A DNA stretch of 64,000 bases, from positions 86,876 to 150,875 of the forward strand of contig NZ_JABFMV010000012.1 in NCBI RefSeq assembly GCF_013359685.1. The letters run 5' to 3'. The position numbers and the translations under genes are program-made. Of the stretch, positions 15,742 through 27,000 are shown one piece after another. The notes under the pieces are model-generated. The model was not told the origin of the DNA. It saw nothing but the letters and a program-made list of their open reading frames with translations, and did no database searches. This stretch comes from Leifsonia sp. C5G2. GTDB lineage: Bacteria; Actinomycetota; Actinomycetes; Actinomycetales; Microbacteriaceae. The stretch's first letter is position 1, and the number at the start of each line of letters is the position of its first letter.

Positions 15742-18240
15742 GTGGGTATCACAGTCGTCAAGCGCAACGGCGAGCGGGAGCCGTACGACGCCAACAAGAT
15801 CAACCTGGCCATCGAGAACGCGGCCCAGGGTCTTGACGAGAACATCACGTGGGTGACGCAGATCGCGAGCGAGCTCGAGCTCACGCTGTTCGACGGCATC
15901 ACGACGCAGCAGCTCGACGAGGCGGTCATCCAGGTCGCCCTCCAGAACGTCAAGGACGACCCGGCGTTCGACACCGTCGCCGCGCGCCTGCTCCTCAAGA
16001 CGATCTACAAGCGCGTCCTCGGCGACTACGAGAACCACGACGAACTGGTCAGCCTCCACGCGGAGCGCTTCCGCTCCTACATCGAGCGCGGCGTCGCCGA
16101 GACCCTGCTCGACGGCCGCTTCACCACCGCGTTCGACCTCGACCGCCTCGCCGGCTACCTCGACCCCTCGCGCGACGAGCTGCTGAAGTACATCGGCGTC
16201 GTCACCCTCAACAACCGCTACGGCATCAAGGCCCGCAACGGCGACTCGCTCGAGGTTCCCCAGTTCTTCTGGATGCGCATCGCGATGGGCCTCTCCCTCA
16301 ACGAGGCCGACCCCACCAGCCACGCGATCGCGTTCTACGACAAGATGTCGAAGCTCGAGTACCTCGCCGCCGGCTCCACGCTGGTCAACGCGGGCACCGC
16401 GTACCCGCAGCTCTCCAACTGCTTCGTCATGGAGATGCAGGACGACATCGAGCACATCGCGAAGAGCGTGCGCGACGTCATGTGGCTCACCAAGGGCACC
16501 GGCGGCATCGGCCTGTCCGTCACGAAGCTGCGTGCGCAGGGCTCGCCCATCCGCTCCAACAACACCACGTCGACCGGCCCGATCCCGTTCATGCACACGA
16601 TCGACTCGGTGCTCCGCGCGGTCAGCCGCGGCGGCAAGAAGTTCGGCGCCCTGTGCTTCTACATGGAGAACTGGCACATGGACTTCCCGGAGTTCCTGGA
16701 CCTGCGCCAGAACTCGGGCGACCCGTACCGCCGCACGCGCACCGCCAACACCGCGGTCTGGATCAGCGACGAGTTCATGAAGCGCGTCCAGAACGACGAG
16801 GACTGGTACCTCTTCGACCCGCTGGAGGTCGCCGACCTCAACGAGCTGTACGGCAAGGCGTTCTCCGAGCGCTACGCCCACTACGTCGCCGAGGCCGAGG
16901 CCGGCACCCTCAAGATGTTCAAGAAGATCAGCGCCCGCGCGCAGTTCAAGGACATCCTGATGAGCCTGCAGACCACCAGCCACCCGTGGCTGACCTGGAA
17001 GGACACGATCAACAACCGTGCCCTCAACAACAACACGGGCACGATCCACCTCTCCAACCTCTGCACCGAGATCACGCTGCCGCAGGACCGCGACAACGTC
17101 TCGGTCTGCAACCTGGCCTCGATCAACCTGAGCCGCCACCTGATCGACGGGAGGATGGACTGGGAGCGCATCGAGGCGAGCGCCCGCCAGGCGGTCCGCC
17201 AGCTCGACAACCTCATCGACATCACCGTGTCGAGCGTTCCGGAGGCCGACTACTCCAACCAGCAGAACCGCGCCATCGGCCTGGGCGTCATGGGCTTCAC
17301 CGACGTCGTCGAGAAGCTCGGCCTCAGCTACGAGAGCGAGGAGGCGTACGCCCTGATCGACGAGATCATGGAGCACGTCTCGTACGCCGCCATCGACGAG
17401 AGCGCCGACCTGGCGCAGGAGCGCGGCGCCTACCCGAACTTCGAGGGCTCCCGCTGGTCGAAGGGCCTCGTGCCCTACGACTCGATCGCGCTGACCGAGG
17501 CCGACCGCGGCGTCCCGATCACGGTGGACCGCACCATCCGCCTCGACTGGGATCGCCTGCGCGAGAAGGTCAAGGGCGGCATGCGCAACGCGACGCTCAT
17601 GGCCATCGCGCCGACCGCGTCCATCGGCCTGGTCGCCGGCACCACGCCGGGCTTCGACCCGCAGTTCTCGCAGATCTTCAGCCGGTCGACCTCCTCGGGC
17701 AAGTTCCTCGAGGTGAACCGCAACCTGGTCGAGACGCTGCAGGAACGCGGCCTCTGGCAGGACGTCCGCGAGGCGATCCTGCGCTCGCAGGGCGACATCC
17801 AGAACATCGCGGAGATCCCGGACGAGGTGAAGGCCACGTTCAAGACGAGCTTCCAGCTCTCGCCGTACGCCTTCATCGAGGTCGCGGCCCGCGCCCAGAA
17901 GTGGATCGACCAGGCGATCAGCCGCAACATGTACCTCGAGACCCGCGACCTCGGCGACATGATGGACATCTACTACGCGGCCTGGGAGAAGGGCGTCAAG
18001 ACGACGTACTACCTCCACATGAAGCCGCGTCACCAGGCCGAGCAGTCGACCGTCAAGGTCAACAAGGCCGAGGAGATCTCGGGCGGCCGCAAGGGCTTCG
18101 CGTCCGTCGGCGCCGGCGCTCCGGCTCCGGCCGCCGCGCCCGCGGTGACCGAGACGGCTCCGGCCGCCGCCCCCGCCCGTCGCGGCTTCGGCTTCGGCGG
18201 CCTCACCTCGAACAACGCCGCGGGTGGTGAGAACAAGTGA
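15742..18240 (+). CDS. nrdA: class I ribonucleoside-diphosphate reductase, large (alpha) subunit
   Basis: Reduces ribonucleotides to deoxyribonucleotides. 832 residues from a GTG preceded by AGGGAGAG. An ATP-cone (about 2-95; VVKRNGEREPYDANKI) provides allosteric dATP control. The catalytic barrel has PQLSNCFVME (first redox Cys), LCTEITLP, SVCNLASINL (radical Cys region) and TASIGLVAGTTPGFDP. The frame then continues into an Ala/Pro-rich linker (GAPAPAAAPAV) and stops at ENK. It lacks the C-terminal redox CxxC tail needed to recycle the active site; that tail is encoded immediately downstream in another frame (18237-18314). nrdB follows. Confidence 0.95.
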   Translation: MGITVVKRNGEREPYDANKINLAIENAAQGLDENITWVTQIASELELTLFDGITTQQLDEAVIQVALQNVKDDPAFDTVAARLLLKTIYKRVLGDYENHDELVSLHAERFRSYIERGVAETLLDGRFTTAFDLDRLAGYLDPSRDELLKYIGVVTLNNRYGIKARNGDSLEVPQFFWMRIAMGLSLNEADPTSHAIAFYDKMSKLEYLAAGSTLVNAGTAYPQLSNCFVMEMQDDIEHIAKSVRDVMWLTKGTGGIGLSVTKLRAQGSPIRSNNTTSTGPIPFMHTIDSVLRAVSRGGKKFGALCFYMENWHMDFPEFLDLRQNSGDPYRRTRTANTAVWISDEFMKRVQNDEDWYLFDPLEVADLNELYGKAFSERYAHYVAEAEAGTLKMFKKISARAQFKDILMSLQTTSHPWLTWKDTINNRALNNNTGTIHLSNLCTEITLPQDRDNVSVCNLASINLSRHLIDGRMDWERIEASARQAVRQLDNLIDITVSSVPEADYSNQQNRAIGLGVMGFTDVVEKLGLSYESEEAYALIDEIMEHVSYAAIDESADLAQERGAYPNFEGSRWSKGLVPYDSIALTEADRGVPITVDRTIRLDWDRLREKVKGGMRNATLMAIAPTASIGLVAGTTPGFDPQFSQIFSRSTSSGKFLEVNRNLVETLQERGLWQDVREAILRSQGDIQNIAEIPDEVKATFKTSFQLSPYAFIEVAARAQKWIDQAISRNMYLETRDLGDMMDIYYAAWEKGVKTTYYLHMKPRHQAEQSTVKVNKAEEISGGRKGFASVGAGAPAPAAAPAVTETAPAAAPARRGFGFGGLTSNNAAGGENK

Positions 18241-18314
18241 ACAGCACCAAGATCGAGGAGTACTACGTGCCGGTCGACCCGATGGACGACCTGCAGTGCG
18301 AGTCCTGCCAGTAG
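18237..18314 (+). CDS. 25-codon ORF encoding the CxxC redox tail of NrdA, out of frame
   Basis: A GTG at 18237 overlaps the nrdA stop (GTGA) and opens 25 codons reading VNSTKIEEYYVPVD, then PMDDLQCESCQ, ending at TAG. The CESCQ end matches the redox-active C-terminal tail of class I NrdA proteins (E. coli ends in CESGACKI), which shuttles electrons from thioredoxin or glutaredoxin to the active site. Relative to nrdA it is in the -1 frame. Three explanations fit: a separately translated tail peptide, programmed frameshifting, or a one-base sequencing/assembly error. Which applies cannot be settled from this sequence. Confidence 0.65.
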   Translation: MNSTKIEEYYVPVDPMDDLQCESCQ

Positions 18315-18364
18315 TTCCGGTCAGCACGGCACCCGGCCGTAGAAGCAACGAGGAGAACGACACC

Positions 18365-19354
18365 ATGGGGATTCTGGGCACCGGAATCGAAGAAGGGCTG
18401 CTGCTCAAGCCCGTGAAGTACCAGTGGGCGATGGACCTGTACGACCAGGCCGTGGCCAACACGTGGTTCCCGAACGAGATCCAGCTCGGCGAGGACATCG
18501 CCGACTTCAAGAAGATGACGGACGAGGAGCGCCACGCCGTCACCTTCCTGATGAGCTACTTCAACCCGAACGAGCTGCTGGTCAACAAGGCGCTGGCCTT
18601 CGGCGTCTACCCCTACATCAACGCGGCCGAGGCGCACCTCTACCTCGCGAAGCAGATGTGGGAGGAGGCGAACCACTGCATGTCGTTCGAGTACGTCCTC
18701 GAGACGTTCCCGATCGACCGCGAGCAGGCCTACAACTCCCACGTCGACGTGCCGTCGATGGCGAAGAAGGAGGAGTTCGAGGTCCGCTTCATCAAGCGGA
18801 TGACCGAGCAGGCGCTCGACATCACGACCACCGAGGGCAAGCAGGACTTCATCCGCAACCTGGTGGCGTACAACGTCATCCTCGAGGGGATCTGGTTCTA
18901 CTCGGGCTTCATGGTCGCGCTGTCCTTCCGTCAGCGGAACCTGCTGCGCAACTTCGGCTCGCTGATCGACTGGGTGGTGCGCGACGAGTCGCTGCACCTG
19001 AAGTTCGGCATCAACCTCATCCTGACGGTGCTCGAGGAGAACCCCGACCTGCAGACGCCGGAGTTCGCCGACGAGATCCGCCAGATGATCCTGGACGCCG
19101 TCGAGATGGAGGAGCAGTACAACCGCGACCTGCTCCCCGGCGGCATCCTGGGCCTCAACGCCAACTACATCAACCAGTACGTGAAGTACCTGGCCGACCG
19201 CCGTCTGGAGGAGCTGGGCTTCGAGGCCGAGTACAAGGTCGCGAACCCGGCCAAGTGGATGGCGACGGCCAACGACACGCTGGAGCTGGTGAACTTCTTC
19301 GAGTCCACCAACACCTCCTACGAGTCGAACGCCAAGGCGTCCACCGGACGCTGA
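18365..19354 (+). CDS. nrdB: ribonucleotide reductase small (beta) subunit, class Ic-like (no radical Tyr)
   Basis: 329 residues, ferritin-like. Metal ligands read as E70 (FNPNELLVN), E101 and H104 (WEEANHCMSF), E174 (LEGIWFYSG), E208 and H211 (RDESLHLK). The position of the E. coli radical Tyr122 is Phe108 here. Spacing of all six ligands and of the Phe equals that of the Chlamydia trachomatis R2 (E89, E120, H123, F127, E193, E227, H230), the type enzyme of class Ic with a Mn/Fe cofactor. It should therefore pair with NrdA without a tyrosyl radical. ATG at 18365 has a GAGGAG upstream. A rhodanese gene begins 1 bp after the stop. Confidence 0.95.
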   Translation: MGILGTGIEEGLLLKPVKYQWAMDLYDQAVANTWFPNEIQLGEDIADFKKMTDEERHAVTFLMSYFNPNELLVNKALAFGVYPYINAAEAHLYLAKQMWEEANHCMSFEYVLETFPIDREQAYNSHVDVPSMAKKEEFEVRFIKRMTEQALDITTTEGKQDFIRNLVAYNVILEGIWFYSGFMVALSFRQRNLLRNFGSLIDWVVRDESLHLKFGINLILTVLEENPDLQTPEFADEIRQMILDAVEMEEQYNRDLLPGGILGLNANYINQYVKYLADRRLEELGFEAEYKVANPAKWMATANDTLELVNFFESTNTSYESNAKASTGR

Positions 19355-19355
19355 G

Positions 19356-20243
19356 ATGAGCACGGAGACCTCTCCGCTGATCACCGCCGCCGCGCTGGAT
19401 GTCGCTCTCGGGGCCGAGTCCCTGTGGAGCGGCGCCGGCCGGCGGCGTTCGGCGTGGCGCGTGCTCGACGTCCGCTGGAAGCTGGGCGGCCCGCCCGGCC
19501 GTGAGGAGTTCGAGCGCGGCCACATCCCGGGCGCCGTCTACGTCGATCTCGACACCGAGCTCGCCGGCCACGGCGAGCCGACCGACGGGCGTCATCCGCT
19601 CCCGGCCGAGGCGGACTTCCAGGAGGCGGCACGCCGCTGGGGACTCGACGACGGCGACGCCGTGGTCGTCTACGACGACGCGTCCGGCACCTCGGCGGCC
19701 CGGGCCTGGTGGCTTCTGCGCCACGCGGGTGTGCGCGACGTCCGCGTGCTCGACGGCGGCATCGCGGCGTGGCGCGACGCCCGGATGCCTCTGGCCACCG
19801 GCCCGGCACCCGCCCCCATCCCCGGCGGCCTGCACGTACGATTCGGCGAGCTGCCGACGCTCGACGCCGACGCGGCCGCCGCCCTGGCCGACGACCCCAC
19901 GGCCGTCCTGCTCGACGCGCGCGCAGGAGAGCGCTTCCGCGGCGAGGTCGAGCCGGTCGATCCGCGACCGGGCCACATCCCCGGCGCCGTGAGCGCTCCG
20001 ACCACAGGCAACCTCGACGACACCGGCCGGATGCTGCCGCCCGCTGACCTGCTGGCCCGGTTCGGCGCGCTCGGCGTCCACCCCGACACGCCCGTCGGCG
20101 TCTACTGCGGATCCGGCGTGACCGCGACTCACGAGGCGCTCGCGATGGTCGCTGCCGGCCTTCCGCTGCCGTCCCTGTACGCCGGCTCGTACTCGGCCTG
20201 GTCCAACGACCCCGAGCGGGCCGTGGCGACCGGGAACCGATAG
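19356..20243 (+). CDS. two-domain rhodanese-type sulfurtransferase
   Basis: 295 residues made of two rhodanese domains (about 8-135 inactive, 155-290 active). The catalytic cysteine lies in VYCGSGVTATHEAL (near residue 250). FERGHIPGAVYVDLDTEL and RPGHIPGAVSAPT are the matching conserved segments. The loop CGSGVT fits thiosulfate/3-mercaptopyruvate sulfurtransferases, which move sulfane sulfur from the donor to a thiol acceptor. It starts 1 bp after nrdB and is probably cotranscribed; a link to RNR redox chemistry is only a guess. Confidence 0.9.
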   Translation: MSTETSPLITAAALDVALGAESLWSGAGRRRSAWRVLDVRWKLGGPPGREEFERGHIPGAVYVDLDTELAGHGEPTDGRHPLPAEADFQEAARRWGLDDGDAVVVYDDASGTSAARAWWLLRHAGVRDVRVLDGGIAAWRDARMPLATGPAPAPIPGGLHVRFGELPTLDADAAAALADDPTAVLLDARAGERFRGEVEPVDPRPGHIPGAVSAPTTGNLDDTGRMLPPADLLARFGALGVHPDTPVGVYCGSGVTATHEALAMVAAGLPLPSLYAGSYSAWSNDPERAVATGNR

Positions 20244-20478
20244 CCAAACGAGACCCGGGCGCCCCGGCCCCCGGCGGCCTCCCGTTCCGCCGCCAGAACG
20301 GCGTCAAACGGCGGATTTCGCCGCCCAGACGGCCGAAACCTGTCGGAAACCTCCGCGAAAAACGCTGTTCCCTGCGCGAATTAGTGTTGAGGCGCGGCCA
20401 CGCCGCTGCGGTATCCTCCCCTTACCCTTGCTATACGCAGACACCATTCCTGCACCAGGAAGAAGGACAACGACAATC

Positions 20479-21378
20479 ATGCGCATCCGAACCGTGGCCC
20501 CCGTCGCCGCAGTCGCCGCCGTCGCAGCGCTCGCGCTCGCCGGTTGTGTCGACAACTCCACCCCCTCCTCCAGCTCAACGTCGAGCGCCGCGGCGGACGT
20601 GAAGAAGGACGACGCCCTCGCCAACCAGCTCCCGCAGAGGATCAAGGACTCCGGCAAGATCGTCGTCGGCATGGACAACACGTACCCGCCGAACGAGTTC
20701 AAGGACGACAACCAGCAGCCGGTCGGCTGGGAGGTCGACCTCGCCAACGCCATCGCCGCCAAGCTGGGCGTGAAGACGAGCTTCGCCATCGCGAAGTTCG
20801 ACAACATCATCCCGAGCATCACCGGCGGCAAGGACGACTACGGCATGTCGTCGTTCACCGACACCACCGAGCGCGAGCAGCAGGTCGACTTCGTCAACTA
20901 CTACTCGGCCGGCATCCTGTGGGCCGCCCAGAAGGGCAAGAACATCGACCCGGACAACGCCTGCGGTCTGAAGGTCGCCGTCCAGTCGACCACCTACGAG
21001 GACACCGACGAGGTCCCCGCCAAGTCGAAGAAGTGCACGGACGCCGGCAAGCCGGCCATCCAGGCGCTCCGCTACGACACGCAGGACGACGCGACCAACG
21101 CCGTCGTCCTCGGCAAGGCCGACGCCCTCAGCGCCGACTCGCCCGTCACCCTGTACGCGATCTCGAAGGCCAACGGCAAGCTCGAGGCGGCCGGCAAAAC
21201 CTTCGACGAGGCGCCGTACGGCCTCCCGGTCAAGAAGGGTTCGGAGCTCGGCCCGCTGCTGCAGAAGACGGTGCAGGCGCTGATCGACGACGGCACCTAC
21301 AAGAAGATCCTCGACAAGTGGGGCGTCGCCGACGGCGCGGTCGACAAGGCCGAGATCAACGCGGCCTCGAAGGGCTGA
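20479..21378 (+). CDS. ABC transporter substrate-binding lipoprotein for polar amino acids
   Basis: 299 residues. A lipoprotein signal peptide ends in the lipobox LALAGC (about residues 17-22), followed by a Ser/Thr-rich linker and a type II periplasmic-binding fold ([31 protein letters not shown]). The family binds glutamate, glutamine or other polar amino acids at the outer face of the membrane. The next genes encode the permease and ATPase, 5 bp and then overlapping, so this is a three-gene uptake operon. The 235 bp upstream hold its promoter; I see no clear operator. Confidence 0.92.
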   Translation: MRIRTVAPVAAVAAVAALALAGCVDNSTPSSSSTSSAAADVKKDDALANQLPQRIKDSGKIVVGMDNTYPPNEFKDDNQQPVGWEVDLANAIAAKLGVKTSFAIAKFDNIIPSITGGKDDYGMSSFTDTTEREQQVDFVNYYSAGILWAAQKGKNIDPDNACGLKVAVQSTTYEDTDEVPAKSKKCTDAGKPAIQALRYDTQDDATNAVVLGKADALSADSPVTLYAISKANGKLEAAGKTFDEAPYGLPVKKGSELGPLLQKTVQALIDDGTYKKILDKWGVADGAVDKAEINAASKG

Positions 21379-21383
21379 CCTTC

Positions 21384-22363
21384 ATGTCCCAGAGCAACAC
21401 CGCCCGGCCGGCGACGGGATCCGTCCCGTCGCCGGCGGGCTCCCGCTCCGAGCCGATCAAGGCGATCAAGCTCAAGCACCCGTGGCGGATCGTCTTCGCC
21501 GCCATCCTGATCCTGCTGCTGGTGTGGTTCATCGTCGACGCCGCCCAGCGCCCCGCGTACGGCTGGCAGTACGTCGGCAAGTACGTCTTCGACAAGCGCA
21601 TCAGCGCCGCTGCGCTCGTGACCCTCGAACTCACCGTCTTCTCGATGATCATCGGTGTCGTCCTCGGCCTCATCCTCGCGGTGATGCGCCAGTCGCCGAA
21701 CCCGGTCGTGAAGTCGGTGGCGTGGGTGTACCTGTGGATCTTCCGCGGGACGCCGGTCTACGTCCAGCTGGTCTTCTGGGGCCTGTTCTCGCTGATCTAC
21801 CCCCAGATCTTCCTCGGCGTGCCGTGGACGAACATCGGGGTGGACCTGAACCTCGGGTTCATGCAGAACGCGTTCATCATCGCGATCGTCGGCCTCGCGC
21901 TCAACGAGGCGGCGTACATGGCGGAAATCGTGCGCGCCGGTCTGCTCTCGGTCGACAAGGGCCAGGAGGAGGCGGCCACCGCGCTCGGCATGTCGTGGGG
22001 CCAGACGATGCGCCGCATCGTCATCCCGCAGGCGATGCGCGTGATCATCCCGCCGACGGGCAACGAGGTCATCTCGATGCTGAAGACCACGTCGCTGGTG
22101 GCGGCGATCCCGCTCACCACCGACCTGTACGGTGTCGCGCGCGACATCTCGGCGGTCACGTACACGCCGATCCCGCTGCTCATCGTGGCGTCGCTCTGGT
22201 ACCTGCTGTTCACGTCCATCCTGATGGTCGGGCAGTACTTCCTGGAGAAGCGCTTCTCGCGGGGTGTGAACGCACGGCGGCCCGACCGCACCGAACCCGC
22301 CCTCGCGACCGGCGCGCTGCCCGCCGCGGGAGCACCCGACGGAAACGACCTCGGAGGCAAGGG

Positions 22364-22367
<4 letters not shown>
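21384..22367 (+). CDS. amino-acid ABC transporter permease
   Basis: 327 residues. A cytoplasmic N-terminal extension (about 1-35) precedes one helix (about 38-58) and the HisM-type permease core with about five more helices. The EAA-type loop that docks to the ATPase is visible as [35 protein letters not shown] is also typical of the family. Start ATG at 21384 follows the binding-protein stop by 5 bp; its TGA overlaps the ATPase ATG. Confidence 0.92.
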
Positions 22368-23140
<773 letters not shown>

Positions 23141-23168
23141 CCGCAGCAGGCTCTGCCAGGATGAGGGG

Positions 23169-23915
23169 ATGACCGAACAGCGTCGTCCCCTCGTCCTGGT
23201 GACCGGCGTCGGCCGGCCGAACGCCATCGGGACGGGCATCGTCCGCCGGCTCGGAACAGGCGGGTTCGATGTCGCGTTCGCCGACCTGCAGCCCGACCCC
23301 GGCTTCCACGAGGCCCTGGCCGCGGAGGTTGAAGCGGCGGGGGGACGCGCGCTGGGTCTCACCGCGGACCTCTCGGATCCGGCCGGGCCCGCGGACCTCG
23401 TCGGCCGCGTCGCCGAGCGGCTCGGCCCCATCCAGGCCCTTGTGGCCAGCCACGCCTACTCGGTCGACAGCGGGCTGCTCGACACCAGCGTCGAAGCGTT
23501 CGACCGCCACTTCGCCGTGAACACGCGCGGGACGTGGTTGCTGATCCGAGCGTTCGCCGAGCAGTTCCCCGCCGGGGCCGCCGGCCTGGGGCGGATCGTG
23601 GCGCTGACCAGCGACCACACCGCCCACAACCTGCCCTACGGCGCGAGCAAGGGCGCCCTCGACCGCATCGTCATCGCGGCGGCCGTCGAGCTCGCGCACC
23701 TCGGGATCACGGCGAACCTGATCAACCCCGGCCCGATCGACACCGGCTGGATGACGCCCGACCTGGCCGAGGCCCTGGCCGCCGAGACCGCCCTCGGCCG
23801 CCTCGGCCGCCCGCAGGACACCGCCGACCTCGTCGCCTTCCTGCTCTCGGTCTCCGGCGGCTGGATCAACGGCCAGCTCCTCCACTCCAACGGCGGCTTC
23901 CACCTCCCCGTCTGA
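23169..23915 (+). CDS. SDR-family oxidoreductase (atypical)
   Basis: 248 residues with a Rossmann fold (VLVTGVGRPNAIGTGI). The catalytic YGASKGAL is present, but the usual NNAG is replaced by SHAYSV and the Ser-Tyr interval (TSDHTAHNLPYGASK) is about four residues shorter than in most SDRs. Members of this sub-family have unknown substrates. Its stop lies next to the strong convergent palindrome before hrpA. Confidence 0.85.
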   Translation: MTEQRRPLVLVTGVGRPNAIGTGIVRRLGTGGFDVAFADLQPDPGFHEALAAEVEAAGGRALGLTADLSDPAGPADLVGRVAERLGPIQALVASHAYSVDSGLLDTSVEAFDRHFAVNTRGTWLLIRAFAEQFPAGAAGLGRIVALTSDHTAHNLPYGASKGALDRIVIAAAVELAHLGITANLINPGPIDTGWMTPDLAEALAAETALGRLGRPQDTADLVAFLLSVSGGWINGQLLHSNGGFHLPV

Positions 23916-23925
23916 CCCTCCGCCA

Positions 23926-23994
23926 AGCCATCAGCTCCTGACTTTTTCGAGCGAATCGCCGCAGGAAAGTCGAATAACTCAGGAGCTGATGGCT
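23926..23994. terminator. bidirectional hairpin at convergent ends (palindrome A)
   Basis: AGCCATCAGCTCCTGA (23926-23941) and its exact reverse complement (23979-23994) enclose 37 nt. The hairpin lies between the convergent SDR and hrpA genes, so it can serve both as a terminator. The same 16-nt arm occurs at 54825-54893. Confidence 0.8.
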
Positions 23995-24000
23995 GGGGGG

Positions 24001-27000
24001 TCAGGTGGTGAGGAGTTTGCGGAGGCGGGGGAGGGAGACGGACTCGGCGGTGCCGAGGGACTGGGCGAAGAGGGAGACGCGGAACTCCTCGAGCATCCAG
24101 CGCGCGTGCACCAGGGCGGGGGACGATCCGGGGGCGAGCGGGATGCGGCCGCCGGCGTCGGTGTAGAGCGCGACGGCGGTCTCCACCTGGGTCTGCCACG
24201 CGCGGTCGCGGCCCGGATTCGTCGGCAGCGCCTGCATCCGCTGCGAGATCCCGGCGAGGTAGCGGGGGAGGTGCCGCAGCTGGTCGAGGCCCGTCGCCGA
24301 GACGAAGCCCGGATAGACCAGGCCGGCCAGCTGCCCCTTCGCGTCGTTGAGCGCCGGCAGGTACGTCAGCGCGGTCACCCCCGAGATCGCCTTCTCGGCG
24401 GCCCGCGCCGCCGTGAGGATGCGCGTGACCAGCGCGACCGTCTCGAACATGGAGTCCATCACGATCCCGGACACCCGGTCGCGCACCGCCTCGAACTCGG
24501 CGCGCATGAAGACCTGGCCGTCCGGCTTCATCCGGTACAGCACGGAGTCGACGACGGCGAGCAGGCAGTCGTCGAACAGCGCCTTCGTGTTCGGGTAGGG
24601 GCTGGCCGCGAGCGTCAGCTTCTCGTTCGAGGTCAGGTGCTGCTGCACGTACGCGACCGGCGACGGGACGCTGGCGAGCAGCAGTCGCCGCACCCCGCCC
24701 GGCATCGCGCGCGCCTGCTCGGCGGGCGTGCCCACCAGGCGGATGCTCACCGACGACCCGTCGTCGACGAGCGCCGGGTAGGCACGGATGACGTTCTTGG
24801 TGCCGCCCGGGCCCGTGTGCTCCGAGTCGACGAACCGGGGGAGCTCGTCGAGGTCCCAGGTGGTGAGACCGGACCGCTCGATGGCGTTCGGCGTGCGCGC
24901 CTCCGCGACCTTGGCCACCGAGTCGCGGGCGCGCGACCGCAGGCGGTCCTGCAGCGCCGCCAGGTCCTTTCCGGCCGCCAGCGGTCGCCCGCGTTCGCCG
25001 ACCACCTGGAACGTGGGACGCAGGTGCGGCGGCAGCCGGTCGAGGTCGAAGTCGGTGCCGCTGACGCGCGACCCGGTCAGCCGCGAGATCGTCGCCGCCA
25101 GGGTGTCGGCGAGCGTCCCGGCAGGGCGCCGGCCCTCGTGCGCGCGCATCCCGGCAGCGTCGGACAGCTCGCCGAGCAGGCGCTGCGCCCAGTCGGCGGC
25201 GGGGACCACCTGGCGGCGGATCGCCTTCGGCAGCGACTTGATCATCGAGGTGACCAGCTCGTGGCGGAGGCCCGGCACCTGCCAGTCGAAGCCGTCCGGC
25301 AGCAGCCCGGCGAGCAGCGGCAGGGGAACCTGCACGGTCACGCCGTCGTCCTCCGCGCCCGGCTCGAACCGGTAGCGCAGGGTGAGCCGCTGGTCGCCCT
25401 GCCGCCAGACCGGCGGGAAGGCCTCCTCGTCGACCTCGGCCGCATCCTCGTCGAGCAGCGCCTCCGGCGTCATCGTCAGGAGGTCCGGCGTCTCCTGCCG
25501 CGCCTTCTTCCACCAGCCCTCGAACGAGCGCGTCGACACGACGTCGGCCGGGATGCGCTTGTCGTAGAACTCGAAGACGGCCTCGTCGTCGTTCAGAATG
25601 TCGCGCCGCCGCGTCCGCTCCTCCAGCTCGCGCAGTTCGGCCCGGAGCTTCCGGTTGGCCCGGTCGAACGCCTGGTGCGAGTCCCACTCGCCGTCGACGA
25701 GCGCGTGCCGGATGAACAGCTCGCGCGACAACTCGGCGTCGATCCGCGCGTACTGCACCCGGCGGCGCGGGATGATCGGCACGCCGAACAGCGTGACGCG
25801 CTCGTAGGCGACGACCGCGCCCTGGTTCTTCTCCCAGTGCGGTTCGCTGTACTGCCGCTTGCACAGGTCGCCCGCGATCGGCTCGGCCCAGGCCGGGTCG
25901 ATGGCGGCGTTCATGCGTGCGAACAGGCGTGAGGTCTCCACCAGTTCGGCGCTCATCACGGCGTTCGGCTGCTTCTTCGCCAGGGTCGAGCCGGGGAAGA
26001 TCACGAACCGGGTCTGGCGCGCGCCGAGGTACTCCGACTGGCGCGACCGCGGGCCGCCCTTCGCGCCGGCGCCGCCGCGCGGGTTCGACCCGGTGTCGCG
26101 TGCGTCCTTGAGCCCGATGTGCGAGAGCAGGCCGGCGAGGAGCGAGCGGTGGATGCCGTCGGGGTTCACCGACGGCTCGCCGATCGTGAGCCCCAGCGGC
26201 TTCGCGAGCTGCCGCAGCTGACGGTAGACGTCCTGCCACTCGCGCACCCGCAGGAAGTTGAGGTACTCGGCCTTGCACAGCCGGCGGAAGGCGCTCGACG
26301 AGAGTTCCCGCTGCTGCTCCTCCAGGTAGTTCCAGAGGTTCAGCAGGGTGAGGAAGTCGCTGGTCGGGTCGGCGAAGCGCGCGTGCTTCTCGTCGGCGCT
26401 GCCGCGCTTCTCGACGGGACGCTCGCGCGGATCCTGGATGGTGAGGCCCGCGACGATCGCCATGACCTCGCGCGAGGTGCCGTGGCGCTTCGACTCGACC
26501 ACCATGCGGGCGAACCGCGGGTCGATCGGCAGCTGCGCCAGCTGGCGGCCCACGTTCGTCAGCTTCGTCTCCGCTTTTCCGGAGGTGATCGCGCCGAGCT
26601 CCGTCAGCAGGTCGAGGCCGTCCTTGATGCCGCGCGAGTCCGGCGGGGTGAGGAACGGGAACGCCGCGATGTCGCCCAGTCCGAGCGAGATCATCTGCAG
26701 GATGACGGCCGCGAGGTTGGTGCGCAGGATCTCCGGCTCGGTGAACTCCGGACGCTTGGCGAAGTCCTCCTCCGAGTAGAGGCGGATCGCGATGCCGTCG
26801 CTGGTCCGGCCGGAACGGCCGGACCGCTGGTTGGCGCTGGCCTGCGAGATGGCCTCGATCGGCAGCCGCTGCACCTTGGCGCGCGTGCTGTAGCGGCTGA
26901 TGCGGGCCGTTCCGGCGTCCACCACGTACTTGATGCCCGGGACGGTGAGGCTGGTCTCTGCGACGTTGGTCGCCAGGACGACGCGGCGGCGGATGCCGGG

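Noticed and set aside
18238..18240. nrdA TGA read as selenocysteine
   Set aside because: Reading through TGA in frame gives TAPRSRSTT-type sequence, not the CESCQ tail, and no SECIS-like stem is seen.
15634..18543. 969-codon open frame antisense to nrdA/nrdB
   Set aside because: It is the mirror of two well-identified genes in high-GC DNA, with repetitive low-complexity composition and no start signal.
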